Positions 45,776-52,880 of a DNA stretch of 64,000 bases are shown here, piece after piece. This DNA is from Enterococcus_K sp051713825. GTDB lineage: Bacteria; Bacillota; Bacilli; Lactobacillales; Enterococcaceae. Position 1 is the stretch's first letter. Each line of letters begins with the position of its first letter. The notes beneath the pieces were generated by a model. The model did no database searches, was not told where the DNA came from, and saw nothing but the letters and a program-made list of their open reading frames with translations. The position numbers were made by a program, and so were the translations under genes. The stretch is taken from NCBI RefSeq assembly GCF_051713825.1, contig NZ_JBIOQR010000001.1, positions 3,906,001-3,970,000 on the forward strand. The letters run 5' to 3'.

Positions 45776-46451
45776 TTATTTTCCTCCTATCGCTATCAGA
45801 AAAATATCTCATATATTCCTACATAAAAAAATGACTATATAATAGGAAATAAGTCATCTATTTTCGTAATCTTCTCCTCTAAAACCGCTCATCAATAGAT
45901 GGCTGTCTTCATTTTTCTGTTTAGCATTTACAAACTTTCTTCTCCTTAGACCTGTCTATCTGCCTGTGTATTTCAGCTACAAGATCGTTCCCCGTTAAAA
46001 ATTCAAGCTCCCTTAAAATTTAACCTAATCTCAGACAAACAATAACATTATTTATTTTTTGAAGAACGACGAATGAGTGAGTAAATAACGCTCATTCATT
46101 TCCTTTTTATATGGCTTTCTTCCCTATATCTAGTCCAAAAAGCATCTCGAATTTATTTCTCAATCTTCTATTGACGATAAGCGCCTCATTATGTATCAGT
46201 ATGTCACTTTTATTTGAAAAGCTTCTTCACCATCAATTCAGTTTATTAATAATTATCAAACCTGTCTCCCTATGTAATTTACGCTAACCATCCCAAGATC
46301 CTTACTAATTTTGGGCCACCTCCTTAACAAATTAGAATGCATCAACTTCTAGATAAACTCCCCATGTGTACTAGACTTTTTCAGTAAACAACGCTATAAT
46401 AAATAACGGTATAAATCTTAAAAACTAACGCAAAAAAACTCTTAAGAATTT
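45776..46451. other. Long leader between the inverton and the giant adhesin
   Basis: These 676 bp contain no gene I can support. The ribosome binding site GATAGGAGG precedes the adhesin start. A GAATGAG...CTCATTC dyad lies near 46070-46100. On the plus strand TATAAT (46395-46400) could drive transcription rightwards into the inverton. No strong minus-strand promoter was found, which fits the idea that the adhesin is off, or is read from within the inverton in one orientation. Confidence 0.45.
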
Positions 46452-46474
46452 TCTTGGAAGTACCAATTCCAAGA
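46452..46474 (+). repeat. Left inverted recombination site
   Basis: TCTTGGAA-GTACCAA-TTCCAAGA. It is identical to the complement of the site at 47930-47952; similarity stops immediately outside the 23 bp on both sides. Confidence 0.85.
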
Positions 46475-46514
46475 TAGGACAAAAAACACGTTCACATCAG
46501 GAAATTCATTCAGC

Positions 46515-46536
46515 TTGACGGCTTAGCTGACGGCTA
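46515..46536 (+). promoter_or_regulatory. Putative integrase arm sites, left pair
   Basis: TTGACGGCTTA and TGACGGCTA lie in tandem. The same 22-bp pair, with two mismatches and in the same direction, is at 47724-47745. This is consistent with binding by the recombinase N-terminal arm-binding domain. Confidence 0.6.
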
Positions 46537-46552
46537 TTAAATTGACAAAAAA

Positions 46553-46573
46553 GTCCCTAATCACGTAGGGAAC
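46553..46573 (-). terminator. Terminator of the recombinase gene
   Basis: On the minus strand a GTTCCCTA / TAGGGAC stem is followed by TTTTTT. It would stop int transcripts before they reach the adhesin leader. Confidence 0.7.
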
Positions 46574-46590
46574 GTTTTAAAAGTGCCTGT

Positions 46591-47688
46591 TTAGGCCAGT
46601 TGATTAACCCACTTTTTTCGTTGCGTCATAAGGGAATCAACATAGACATCCAACGTCATTTTTGCCGATTGATGCCCAAGTAATGCACTCACAGAAGCAA
46701 TATCTGCTCCTTTTTCGAGTAGACGGGTTGCAAACGTGTGTCTTAGCTGATGAAATCGATAGTTTTCTATAGGGAGTTTTTCTAAAATTTGTTTAAAATG
46801 ATACGTAATCGTTCGCGGTTCACAAAAACGATTCTTTTCTCCTATGACATATGGACTGGTGGCCTGTTTTTTTCTTTCTAACAGCACAAGCCATATTTTT
46901 TTATTTAGAGGGATGACACGTTGGGCAGCACCACTCTTAGCTACGCCTTCTGTCACAATAGTCCCTGTTGCATTCGTTGGATTGGGAATCCTTTGAAGGG
47001 TATTGGTAACTGTCAATTCTCCTTTATCCAAATTGACATTCACCCATTTCAAAGCACTAATCTCACCAATTCGAAGACCTGTATGAAGAGCGAGTAAAAT
47101 CGCTAATCCTTTGGGGTGACGTAAGGCCTCGTCTTCAATTAATAGCTGGTCTTTTTCTGGTAAAGCTGTGATCTTTTTCTTGGCTTCAGGGGAATAGACA
47201 ATCTCTCTAATTGGGTCAATTGTCAGGTATTCTCTAGTAATCGCTTCACGCAAACTGCGCTTCATAATTTGAACCACTGTCCTTGTAGTGCTTACAGAGA
47301 GCCCTTTATCCCGTAGAGAATCCACAAACCTTTGAATGGTTTCTTGCCTCAATTGATAAAGAGGAATGTCTTCAAAATAAGGACAGGCATAGTGCGTCAG
47401 TTTGTGGTAGTAGCTGGCATAAGTGGATGGTTTAACTGAACGTATAATTGGGCCACCTAACCACTCCTTCATCCATTGCGCAACAGAACCTTGATAGGTA
47501 TCTTTTGATGAAGCAAGTAAGTAACTGTATTTTTGTTTTTTTTCTAATAATTTTTGTCGCGCTTCTCTATAGGTATACGCATATACATAGCCAAATTGAG
47601 GAGAATAATCGGGACGGCGATTTTTGATGTAGCGCCCCTCCCATCTTCCATCTCTTCGTTTGTAAATATTTTCTCCTTTTCGTGCCAT
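46591..47688 (-). CDS. Tyrosine recombinase/integrase
   Basis: The 365-aa phage-type integrase has an N-terminal arm-binding AP2-like segment (about 1-50, YKRRDGRWEGRYIK), a SAM-like core-binding domain (about 65-160), and a catalytic domain (about 180-365). Active-site residues are Arg in HTGLRIGEISAL, the HQLRHTFATRLLEKG box, the LLGHQ histidine and the Tyr in LDVYVDS. Length matches Tn916/phage integrases. ATG 47688 lacks a perfect binding site. There is no excisionase, repressor or other phage gene nearby; it stands alone between matching inverted sites, which argues for a dedicated DNA-inversion role. Confidence 0.93.
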   Translation of the reverse strand: MARKGENIYKRRDGRWEGRYIKNRRPDYSPQFGYVYAYTYREARQKLLEKKQKYSYLLASSKDTYQGSVAQWMKEWLGGPIIRSVKPSTYASYYHKLTHYACPYFEDIPLYQLRQETIQRFVDSLRDKGLSVSTTRTVVQIMKRSLREAITREYLTIDPIREIVYSPEAKKKITALPEKDQLLIEDEALRHPKGLAILLALHTGLRIGEISALKWVNVNLDKGELTVTNTLQRIPNPTNATGTIVTEGVAKSGAAQRVIPLNKKIWLVLLERKKQATSPYVIGEKNRFCEPRTITYHFKQILEKLPIENYRFHQLRHTFATRLLEKGADIASVSALLGHQSAKMTLDVYVDSLMTQRKKWVNQLA

Positions 47689-47723
47689 AAGTTAGACAGC
47701 CTTCCTTTCTCACCGGTCATTTT

Positions 47724-47745
47724 TTGACGGCTTATTTGACGGCTA
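47724..47745 (+). promoter_or_regulatory. Putative integrase arm sites, right pair
   Basis: TTGACGGCTTA and TTGACGGCTA in tandem, 35 bp upstream of the recombinase start codon. They could also allow the recombinase to repress its own gene. Confidence 0.6.
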
Positions 47746-47824
47746 AAAAAACTAAGAAGAAAAAGGACAAATGCGACTCAAAATGGTCTAGTTTTCTGCT
47801 AAACGACCAAAAATTTGAATAATC

Positions 47825-47853
47825 TTGACAGAAACATTTGAATAACGTACCAT
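47825..47853 (+). promoter_or_regulatory. Outward-facing promoter candidate in the inverton
   Basis: A perfect -35 TTGACA (47825-47830), a 17-bp spacer and TACCAT (47848-47853) point rightwards toward the 47930 site. In the present orientation it would run against the sortase gene; after inversion it would point at the giant adhesin. The -10 matches only four of six bases. Confidence 0.45.
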
Positions 47854-47929
47854 ATTATTGAATGCATCACGCTTTTTCCGGTACCCATTAAAAAAACATA
47901 GTTATTTTATTTGTTTTTTAATAGATATT

Positions 47930-47952
47930 TCTTGGAATTGGTACTTCCAAGA
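47930..47952 (-). repeat. Right inverted recombination site
   Basis: TCTTGGAA-TTGGTAC-TTCCAAGA. It is the exact inverted copy of the left site. Confidence 0.85.
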
Positions 47953-48166
47953 CAATTTAAGTGGTAAGAGTTGGTCCCTTTCCTGGACTCTATTTCACGG
48001 CCCTCCTCTCTATTATTTTTCCATTAAAGCTCTTACTCACTTCTAATTATGCCCTATTGGTATTTAATAGGTAGTGTTATTAAATGAATTAAACAACATT
48101 TTTTATTTTTTGCTTTAAAATCAATAGAGCTAGGTAGGCTGTTTCAATCAATTGACTAAGATAACC
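47953..48166. other. Gene-free spacer right of the inverton
   Basis: Together with 47689-47929 this makes about 560 bp without a gene between the recombinase and the sortase. Nothing beyond the features listed separately was seen. Confidence 0.4.
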
Positions 48167-48227
48167 AAAAAAGATACCTGAACCTTTCGAATGGTCTACA
48201 TTCATAAGGCTCATGTATCTTTTTTTA
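48167..48227 (-). terminator. Terminator of the sortase gene
   Basis: AAAAAAGATAC and GTATCTTTTTT arms, with further paired bases (CTGAACCTT / AAGGCTCAT). T-runs lie on both strands, so it could also stop a plus-strand transcript leaving the inverton. Confidence 0.75.
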
Positions 48228-48249
48228 TCGTTTGTTTATTCGTTTAGGG

Positions 48250-48990
48250 TTAATAAGTTTTTTGTTCAATCTCAAACGCTTTGACCATCTCGTCATTCGC
48301 TTTATCAACTGGTGTGATTGATTCTAACTCTCCTTGAACCACAATCCGATTAATTCCTTCGATTTCGGCACAAGTCACTAAGGTAATCAACTTCTTACCC
48401 TCGACAACATCAAGCACTTCGACTTCTGTTGGCTCAACCTGGCGCTTAATAGTCGTTTTATAGGTATAAATATTCTTTAAATCAGTAATATAAATGAGGT
48501 CACCTTCTTGCATCCTCTCAAGTGGTGTGAATAATAAGTCGGGTTCATATGCTCGGTGACTAGCTAATCCATAATTGCCCTCACCCATCACTTGATCTGG
48601 ACTCATCGTTCCCGCTCCCCAAAGCAAGGCCTCATTAGATAATCCATTAAAAATTGGTAAGTTAATTTCAACTTTTGGAATGGCAATCCCACCAATCACT
48701 GGTAACCGTTTGTTAGCCAGCTGCGCTTTTAAAACAGCTTCCGTACTGATTGATTCTACGCCTTCAAAATCAAAGGTCGTTTCTTTCTTTTTATTTTCCT
48801 CTAGTTCTTTACTTGTATAAGAAGATATCGCGTAATTATCTCCATTTTTTTCAATTAAAAAGTTTTTAATCTGGTTATTAAATACCAGAGCCAAGCCGAC
48901 TACCAATAATAAAAGTAACCCGATATTGATTAACCAGTTAGCTAACCTAGAACGCTTTTTTTTCTTTCTATCTCTACGTCGATTTGCCAT
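48250..48990 (-). CDS. srtA: Class A sortase
   Basis: The 246-aa membrane transpeptidase cleaves LPXTG and links surface proteins to peptidoglycan. A very basic N-terminus (MANRRRDRKKKKRSR) precedes one span (about 20-40). The beta-barrel domain holds the catalytic His in YGLASHRAY, Cys in TLVTCAEI and Arg in INRIVVQG. No pilin-type lid and no C-terminal membrane anchor are seen, so it looks like a housekeeping class A enzyme rather than pilus class C. The start is ATG 48990 with GGGAG. It would serve both LPXTG proteins nearby. Confidence 0.93.
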   Translation of the reverse strand: MANRRRDRKKKKRSRLANWLINIGLLLLLVVGLALVFNNQIKNFLIEKNGDNYAISSYTSKELEENKKKETTFDFEGVESISTEAVLKAQLANKRLPVIGGIAIPKVEINLPIFNGLSNEALLWGAGTMSPDQVMGEGNYGLASHRAYEPDLLFTPLERMQEGDLIYITDLKNIYTYKTTIKRQVEPTEVEVLDVVEGKKLITLVTCAEIEGINRIVVQGELESITPVDKANDEMVKAFEIEQKTY

Positions 48991-49258
48991 ACGATCTCCC
49001 TTTCTATATCGTTTTTATCTTATCATAATTCGTACAAAAAACCATACCTATTTTCTTTTTCTTAATAAAAAAGACTGACTAAATTATTTATTTAGAAGAC
49101 GGCGTGGTCTATTGAATAGTCTTTACAGTAAAAGGGGATGCCGAAATTCATTTATCGTACGTATTTTAATAGTAAAAAAACAGTCACAATCCCCTTAATA
49201 TCTATAGACAAACGACCATTTTAGTATTACAGTATGAATTAGAAGGAAGTGCATAGTA

Positions 49259-49498
49259 ATGGCAGCGATTAGCGTTTACGTCAGTGATTCAGAAAGACAA
49301 CATTTATCTTGTATGGCAACATTCTATGGCGTCACCTTATCAAGTTTATTAAAAAATTATTCAATGGAGCAACTGGAAAAAGAATATCATCGGCAAACTG
49401 CTCAATCTGCTCAAACTGTACAAAATTATCAGTTTGAAGGGGGAAAACGAAACATCTCTGTAAAAAAAATAGTAGACGAATTCAAGAGGGGAATTTAA
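49259..49498 (+). CDS. Ribbon-helix-helix antitoxin-like protein (orphan)
   Basis: The 79-aa protein begins MAAISVYVSDSERQHLSCMA, followed by TFYGVTLSSLLKNYSMEQLE. This is a beta strand plus two helices as in RelB/DUF6290-type antitoxins, and the C-terminus (KRNISVKKIVDEFKRGI) is a possible toxin-binding tail. ATG 49259 is preceded by AGAAGGAAG and a promoter-like TAGACA-N17-TACAGT. The 300 bp downstream contain no toxin gene, only a terminator. I infer an orphan antitoxin or a stand-alone repressor. Confidence 0.7.
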   Translation: MAAISVYVSDSERQHLSCMATFYGVTLSSLLKNYSMEQLEKEYHRQTAQSAQTVQNYQFEGGKRNISVKKIVDEFKRGI

Positions 49499-49606
49499 GT
49501 AATAAATGAATTTTACTCATGTCTTCCAAAAATGACTAAAAAAAGGGGAACGGTAAATTGGCAGAACCTTGTCAAACTACTTTTAGAGGCCCCAAAATAA
49601 AAAAAG

Positions 49607-49649
49607 AACGGTGAGGCTCGGGTTCGAATGATACCCCAACCTCACCGTT
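49607..49649 (+). terminator. Terminator downstream of the orphan antitoxin
   Basis: AACGGTGAGG / CCTCACCGTT form a perfect 10-bp stem, with interior GGTT...CCCC pairing, followed by GTTTTTTATT. Confidence 0.85.
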
Positions 49650-49809
49650 GTTTTTTATTCAAAAAAAATTTGTCAAAATGACAAAAATAAAACCATAAAT
49701 TTACCATAAAACCACGGTTTTGTAATAGAATCTTAAAGTAAAAGAAACAAGCATTTTATTTCATTGTGTTGTAAAATGAAACTAGTTACGTAAGGGGGAG
49801 TTGAGTGAG
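49650..49809 (+). promoter_or_regulatory. Leader of the 259-aa gene
   Basis: With 49499-49606 this forms a 310-bp gene-free stretch. The AAGGGGGAG binding site (49792-49800) ends 9 nt before ATG 49810. No operator was recognised. Confidence 0.4.
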
Positions 49810-50589
49810 ATGACAAAAAAAGTTTACATACACATTGATTCAATTAGTAACGCTGTTGTCTCTCATGGCATTCACGCGTCAGATTTTGTACGTGGGATTG
49901 TTCACCAACCAAAAAATTTGTTATTATTAGACCCTGTAGCTGATTATGGTGAATATGATACGCACTCTGGACTCAAAGTCATTCGTGGGACAGATGAAGT
50001 CACCGCTTATTTTGACGAGATTTATCGCAAACGCCAAAATAGCTCCTTAAAATGGATTGATTTTACAGATATCGCCATGTTGAAAGAACTCACACCCTTA
50101 GAAATTTCAGAACTTCTTTATTTTGGCCATACCAAAACACATCTCCATTCACCTTTCTTTTATAAATTACAAAATAATTTTGTTTATTTTGACTTTAATG
50201 AAGATTTGACGCGCGTCTACTATCGTTATATGGATGAATTTTATCGAATACTCGCGGATAAATTGACGCGAATCGTTTTAGAAAAGCTGAATGATCGAAA
50301 GACCTTCTTTCGTAAAGGCGTCTCAGTTGAAAAACTAGATAGTGATTTATTAAAAGACATGCGAGGGATTCTCCAAGAAGGTGTCGTGTTCTCGTTTGAC
50401 CAAATGGAATTAGTTGATAAAGAATATCGGATTCCGATTTACGTCGTAGAAGATTATGTTTGGAAGATTAAAGGTGCCCGTTATCGGGATGAAAACCTGT
50501 TAGCCACCTTGATCTATCAGTCCAACAAACGAAGATGGCGATTGGAAAAAAGTCACGAAGACTTACTTTTTGCTCAGTATACAAGATAG
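49810..50589 (+). CDS. 259-aa protein of unknown function
   Basis: ATG 49810 is preferred over the TTG three codons earlier because AGGGGGAG sits 9 nt before it and directly against the TTG. The protein is soluble, rich in aromatic and charged residues, and includes YIHIDSISNAVVSHGIHASD, a LLLLDPVADYGEYDTHSG segment and a C-terminal YQSNKRRWRLEKSHEDLLF. There is no signal peptide, membrane span or catalytic motif that I can name. The gene looks well conserved in style and is transcribed alone, opposite to its neighbours. I do not assign a function. Confidence 0.75.
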   Translation: MTKKVYIHIDSISNAVVSHGIHASDFVRGIVHQPKNLLLLDPVADYGEYDTHSGLKVIRGTDEVTAYFDEIYRKRQNSSLKWIDFTDIAMLKELTPLEISELLYFGHTKTHLHSPFFYKLQNNFVYFDFNEDLTRVYYRYMDEFYRILADKLTRIVLEKLNDRKTFFRKGVSVEKLDSDLLKDMRGILQEGVVFSFDQMELVDKEYRIPIYVVEDYVWKIKGARYRDENLLATLIYQSNKRRWRLEKSHEDLLFAQYTR

Positions 50590-50606
50590 AAAAAAACGAA
50601 TAAAGG

Positions 50607-50805
50607 AGGTTGGGACAGAAGCGTTTAACTCCGAGAACCGAGTAGGTACTGTGCAACATCAACTCATGCTTCGTTGTGTTTTACAGCAATAACAACCTTC
50701 AACTCTAGCATGTCTCCATGCGTAGAAGTTGTTGAGAGCGGAGCAACGTGAAGATGGAGTTGCTTCTGTGCCCACCGTTTATTCGGATAATAAGAGCATG
50801 TGGCT
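50607..50805 (+). repeat. Dispersed intergenic repeat, copy B
   Basis: From GAGGTTGGGACAGAAGCG to CCGTTTATTCGG, this matches copy A (527-913) in opposite orientation but without the 150-base insert. It fills the gap between the 259-aa gene and thiT. The internal dyad CATGTCTCCATGCG and the outer ends may fold as RNA. Confidence 0.8.
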
Positions 50806-50839
50806 ACAAAAACCACTCATTCTCTCTTATCCCTTTTAA

Positions 50840-51433
50840 CTACTTACTGTTTTGGAGCTGATACGCACGCCGAATCTCTTTTGGAATAAATAACTCGGGC
50901 ATCTTTTGATAAATGAGCACGGATACTACAATCGCCACAAAGATTGTTGCCAAACCACTGAGCCCATTCATGACTAAAGAGTAAAGAAATGGACTAAATC
51001 CCCACATCGCATAACTTCCCCAAAAGACAACACCGGCTACAAAATGCCAAAAGTAACGAGCCAAACCACCAGAAAAAGCACCTGCTACAATGTACCCATA
51101 ACCTTTTTTATAGTCACCTGCTAAAGTGGCTTTTTGAAGTTTTGTCGCATAAAGACCGGCAAAACCACCAAATGTAAAGGCAATTGGATACTCAATTAGG
51201 ACTTGAATCACGGATAGATAATACACTTGCCCCGTTGGAAAATGAAGTAAGCCCCATAGAAAACCCGCTGCAATCCCAGCCTTCCAGCCTCGTCGTAAGG
51301 AAAAGATGGTCAATGGAATCAGCCCTAATGAAACGGAAAAACTCGCGCCAATACTCGTTGGAATAAACCCTAATGCCATGGCCAGTGCCGCGATAATGGC
51401 CCCCTCAATCCAAACATTTAATTTTTTACTCAA
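50840..51433 (-). CDS. thiT: Thiamine transporter ThiT (ECF S component)
   Basis: The 197-aa membrane protein has six hydrophobic segments. The thiamine-binding ECF-type features are WIEGAIIAALAMALGFIP at the N-terminus, SLGLIPLTIFSLRRGWKAG and GGLARYFWHFVAGVVFWGSYA. It works with the shared EcfA/A'/T energising module, not in this window. It starts at TTG 51433, with its AAAGGAGG binding site inside the riboswitch expression platform. Imported thiamine would be converted to TPP by ThiN (15119-15760). Confidence 0.92.
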   Translation of the reverse strand: MSKKLNVWIEGAIIAALAMALGFIPTSIGASFSVSLGLIPLTIFSLRRGWKAGIAAGFLWGLLHFPTGQVYYLSVIQVLIEYPIAFTFGGFAGLYATKLQKATLAGDYKKGYGYIVAGAFSGGLARYFWHFVAGVVFWGSYAMWGFSPFLYSLVMNGLSGLATIFVAIVVSVLIYQKMPELFIPKEIRRAYQLQNSK

Positions 51434-51442
51434 AAAAAACTC

Positions 51443-51481
51443 CTCCTTTTAGAACAAAAGTCACAAAGGAGAAGTAATTTA
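51443..51481 (-). promoter_or_regulatory. Expression platform of the TPP riboswitch
   Basis: On the minus strand CTCCTTT (complement of 51475-51481) pairs with AAAAGGAG (complement of 51443-51450), hiding the thiT binding site. The same CTCCTTTGTGA can instead pair with the 5' strand of the aptamer (TCACAAAGG), which would free the site when TPP is absent. Confidence 0.75.
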
Positions 51482-51491
51482 TCATTACTCC

Positions 51492-51579
51492 ATCACAATT
51501 CCTACGCTCGAATGATCGATACAGGTACGAAGGGTTTAGAGTTTCCTCATTCTCAGCCAAAAAGGCTCCCCTTTGTGAT
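51492..51579 (-). ncRNA. TPP riboswitch aptamer
   Basis: The Thi-box elements appear in order on the minus strand: GGGGAGCC, GGCTGAGAATGAGGAAACTC, ACCC, then TACCTG...ATCGATCATTCGAGCGTAGG. The P1 arms TCACAA and TTGTGA enclose it. It precedes thiT, which matches the biology. Confidence 0.93.
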
Positions 51580-51724
51580 AGTGTTCTATTTAGTTTTATT
51601 GGTACATTAGGATAATAGCACACTCAATCAAAATTGGGAAATATTTGGGCTTTGCGTCCTAGCGATTAATGACAGTCACTGAAACATTTCGTACCATTTG
51701 ACACCCCAACCTTTGATGTAAAAA

Positions 51725-51762
51725 AAATGATTAAGCGAGCGTAGATTCTCACTTAATCATTT
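51725..51762 (-). terminator. Terminator of prs
   Basis: AAATGATTAAG / CTTAATCATTT with a loop of 16 nt. On the minus strand it is followed by TTTTTTT. Confidence 0.85.
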
Positions 51763-51770
51763 GATTTGTT

Positions 51771-52742
51771 TTATTGTTTTTTTGTTTCAAATAGTGGGCT
51801 GACTGGTTTGTTTTCATGGATACGTTTGATTGCGTCACCCATCAAATCTCCCACGCTCACTTCGTCAATTTTATCAATCTTGCGTTCTTCTGGTAAGTTG
51901 ATTGAATCTGTAACTACTAAACGTTCAATCGCAGAATCTGCAATTCGTTGTAATGCAGGTCCAGATAATACAGGGTGCGTACATGAAGCATAAACACTTT
52001 TAGCGCCAGCTTCTTTTAAGGCATTGGCTGCAAGAGTAATTGTTCCAGCAGTATCAATCATGTCATCGATTAGGACACATGTTTTACCATCGACTTTCCC
52101 AATAATATTCATTACTTCTGCTACATTTGCTTTTGGACGACGTTTGTCGATAATTGCAATCGGTGATTTTAAGAATTCTGCTAATTTACGTGCACGGGTT
52201 ACGCCACCATGGTCAGGTGAAACAACTACCACGTCATCACCAGAGATTCCTTTTTCCAAGAAATAGTTTGCAATCAATGGCGCTCCCATCAAATGATCAA
52301 CAGGAATATCAAAGAATCCTTGAATTTGTACCGCATGTAAGTCAAGCGTTAACATACGAGTAGCTCCAGCCTTCTCAATCATGTTTGCAACTAATTTTGC
52401 AGTAATTGGCTCACGCGCGCGGGCTTTTCTATCTTGACGAGCATAACCGTAATAAGGCATGACAACGTTAATTGTTTTTGCGCTCGCACGTTTTAAGGCA
52501 TCAATCATAATTAATAATTCCATCAAATTATCATTGACAGGACTACTTGTTGATTGAATTACGTAGACATGAGCACCACGTATACTTTCTTCAATGTTTA
52601 CTTGAATCTCACCATCGCTGAATTGATTTACTGAAGATTTTCCTAACTCAACACCTACAGCTGCAGCAATTTTTTCGGCTAAAGGACGATTTGAATTGAG
52701 TGCAAAAATTTTCAATCTTGGATCAAAGTAATGTTTCGACAT
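51771..52742 (-). CDS. prs: Ribose-phosphate pyrophosphokinase
   Basis: This enzyme makes PRPP from ribose-5-P and ATP for nucleotide synthesis. Conserved strings include KIFALNSNRPLAEKIA, YYGYARQDRKARAREPI, VVVSPDHGGVTRARKLA and the PRPP loop CVLIDDMIDTAGTI. ATG 52742 has GTGGAGG upstream, and the earlier GTG is rejected; the length is then 323 aa. It follows glmU, as in many Firmicutes (purR-glmU-prs). Confidence 0.96.
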   Translation of the reverse strand: MSKHYFDPRLKIFALNSNRPLAEKIAAAVGVELGKSSVNQFSDGEIQVNIEESIRGAHVYVIQSTSSPVNDNLMELLIMIDALKRASAKTINVVMPYYGYARQDRKARAREPITAKLVANMIEKAGATRMLTLDLHAVQIQGFFDIPVDHLMGAPLIANYFLEKGISGDDVVVVSPDHGGVTRARKLAEFLKSPIAIIDKRRPKANVAEVMNIIGKVDGKTCVLIDDMIDTAGTITLAANALKEAGAKSVYASCTHPVLSGPALQRIADSAIERLVVTDSINLPEERKIDKIDEVSVGDLMGDAIKRIHENKPVSPLFETKKQ

Positions 52743-52880
52743 GGGGACCTCCACTTTCTTTTTTGTTGATAAACGAGACTGTCTGAAAAAAACATTTTTT
52801 ATTTCAACAAATTTCCAAACGATTCTTCCATTTAAATAGTAGTCATTTTTGTCAAATAAATCAAGTTATTTATGGAAACT

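Larger units (their letters stand above)
46452..47952. mobile_element. Putative inverton carrying its own tyrosine recombinase
   Basis: Two exact 23-bp copies in inverted orientation (46452-46474 and 47930-47952) enclose 1455 bp whose only gene is a tyrosine recombinase. Each copy is a dyad, TCTTGGAA-N7-TTCCAAGA, with an asymmetric spacer (GTACCAA / TTGGTAC), which is the shape of a recombinase core site. Because the sites face opposite ways, recombination would invert the segment. Paired direct repeats of integrase arm-site type lie inside both ends. The giant adhesin lies on one side, the sortase on the other. Confidence 0.7.

Noticed and set aside
46452..47952. Prophage or integrative element remnant with attL/attR
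   Set aside because: The two 23-bp sites are inverted, not direct, and there is no excisionase, repressor or cargo. Inversion fits better than integration, though a decayed element is not fully excluded.
47858..48046. 62-codon plus-strand frame across the right inversion site
   Set aside because: No ribosome binding site, atypical composition, and it is cut by the recombination site.
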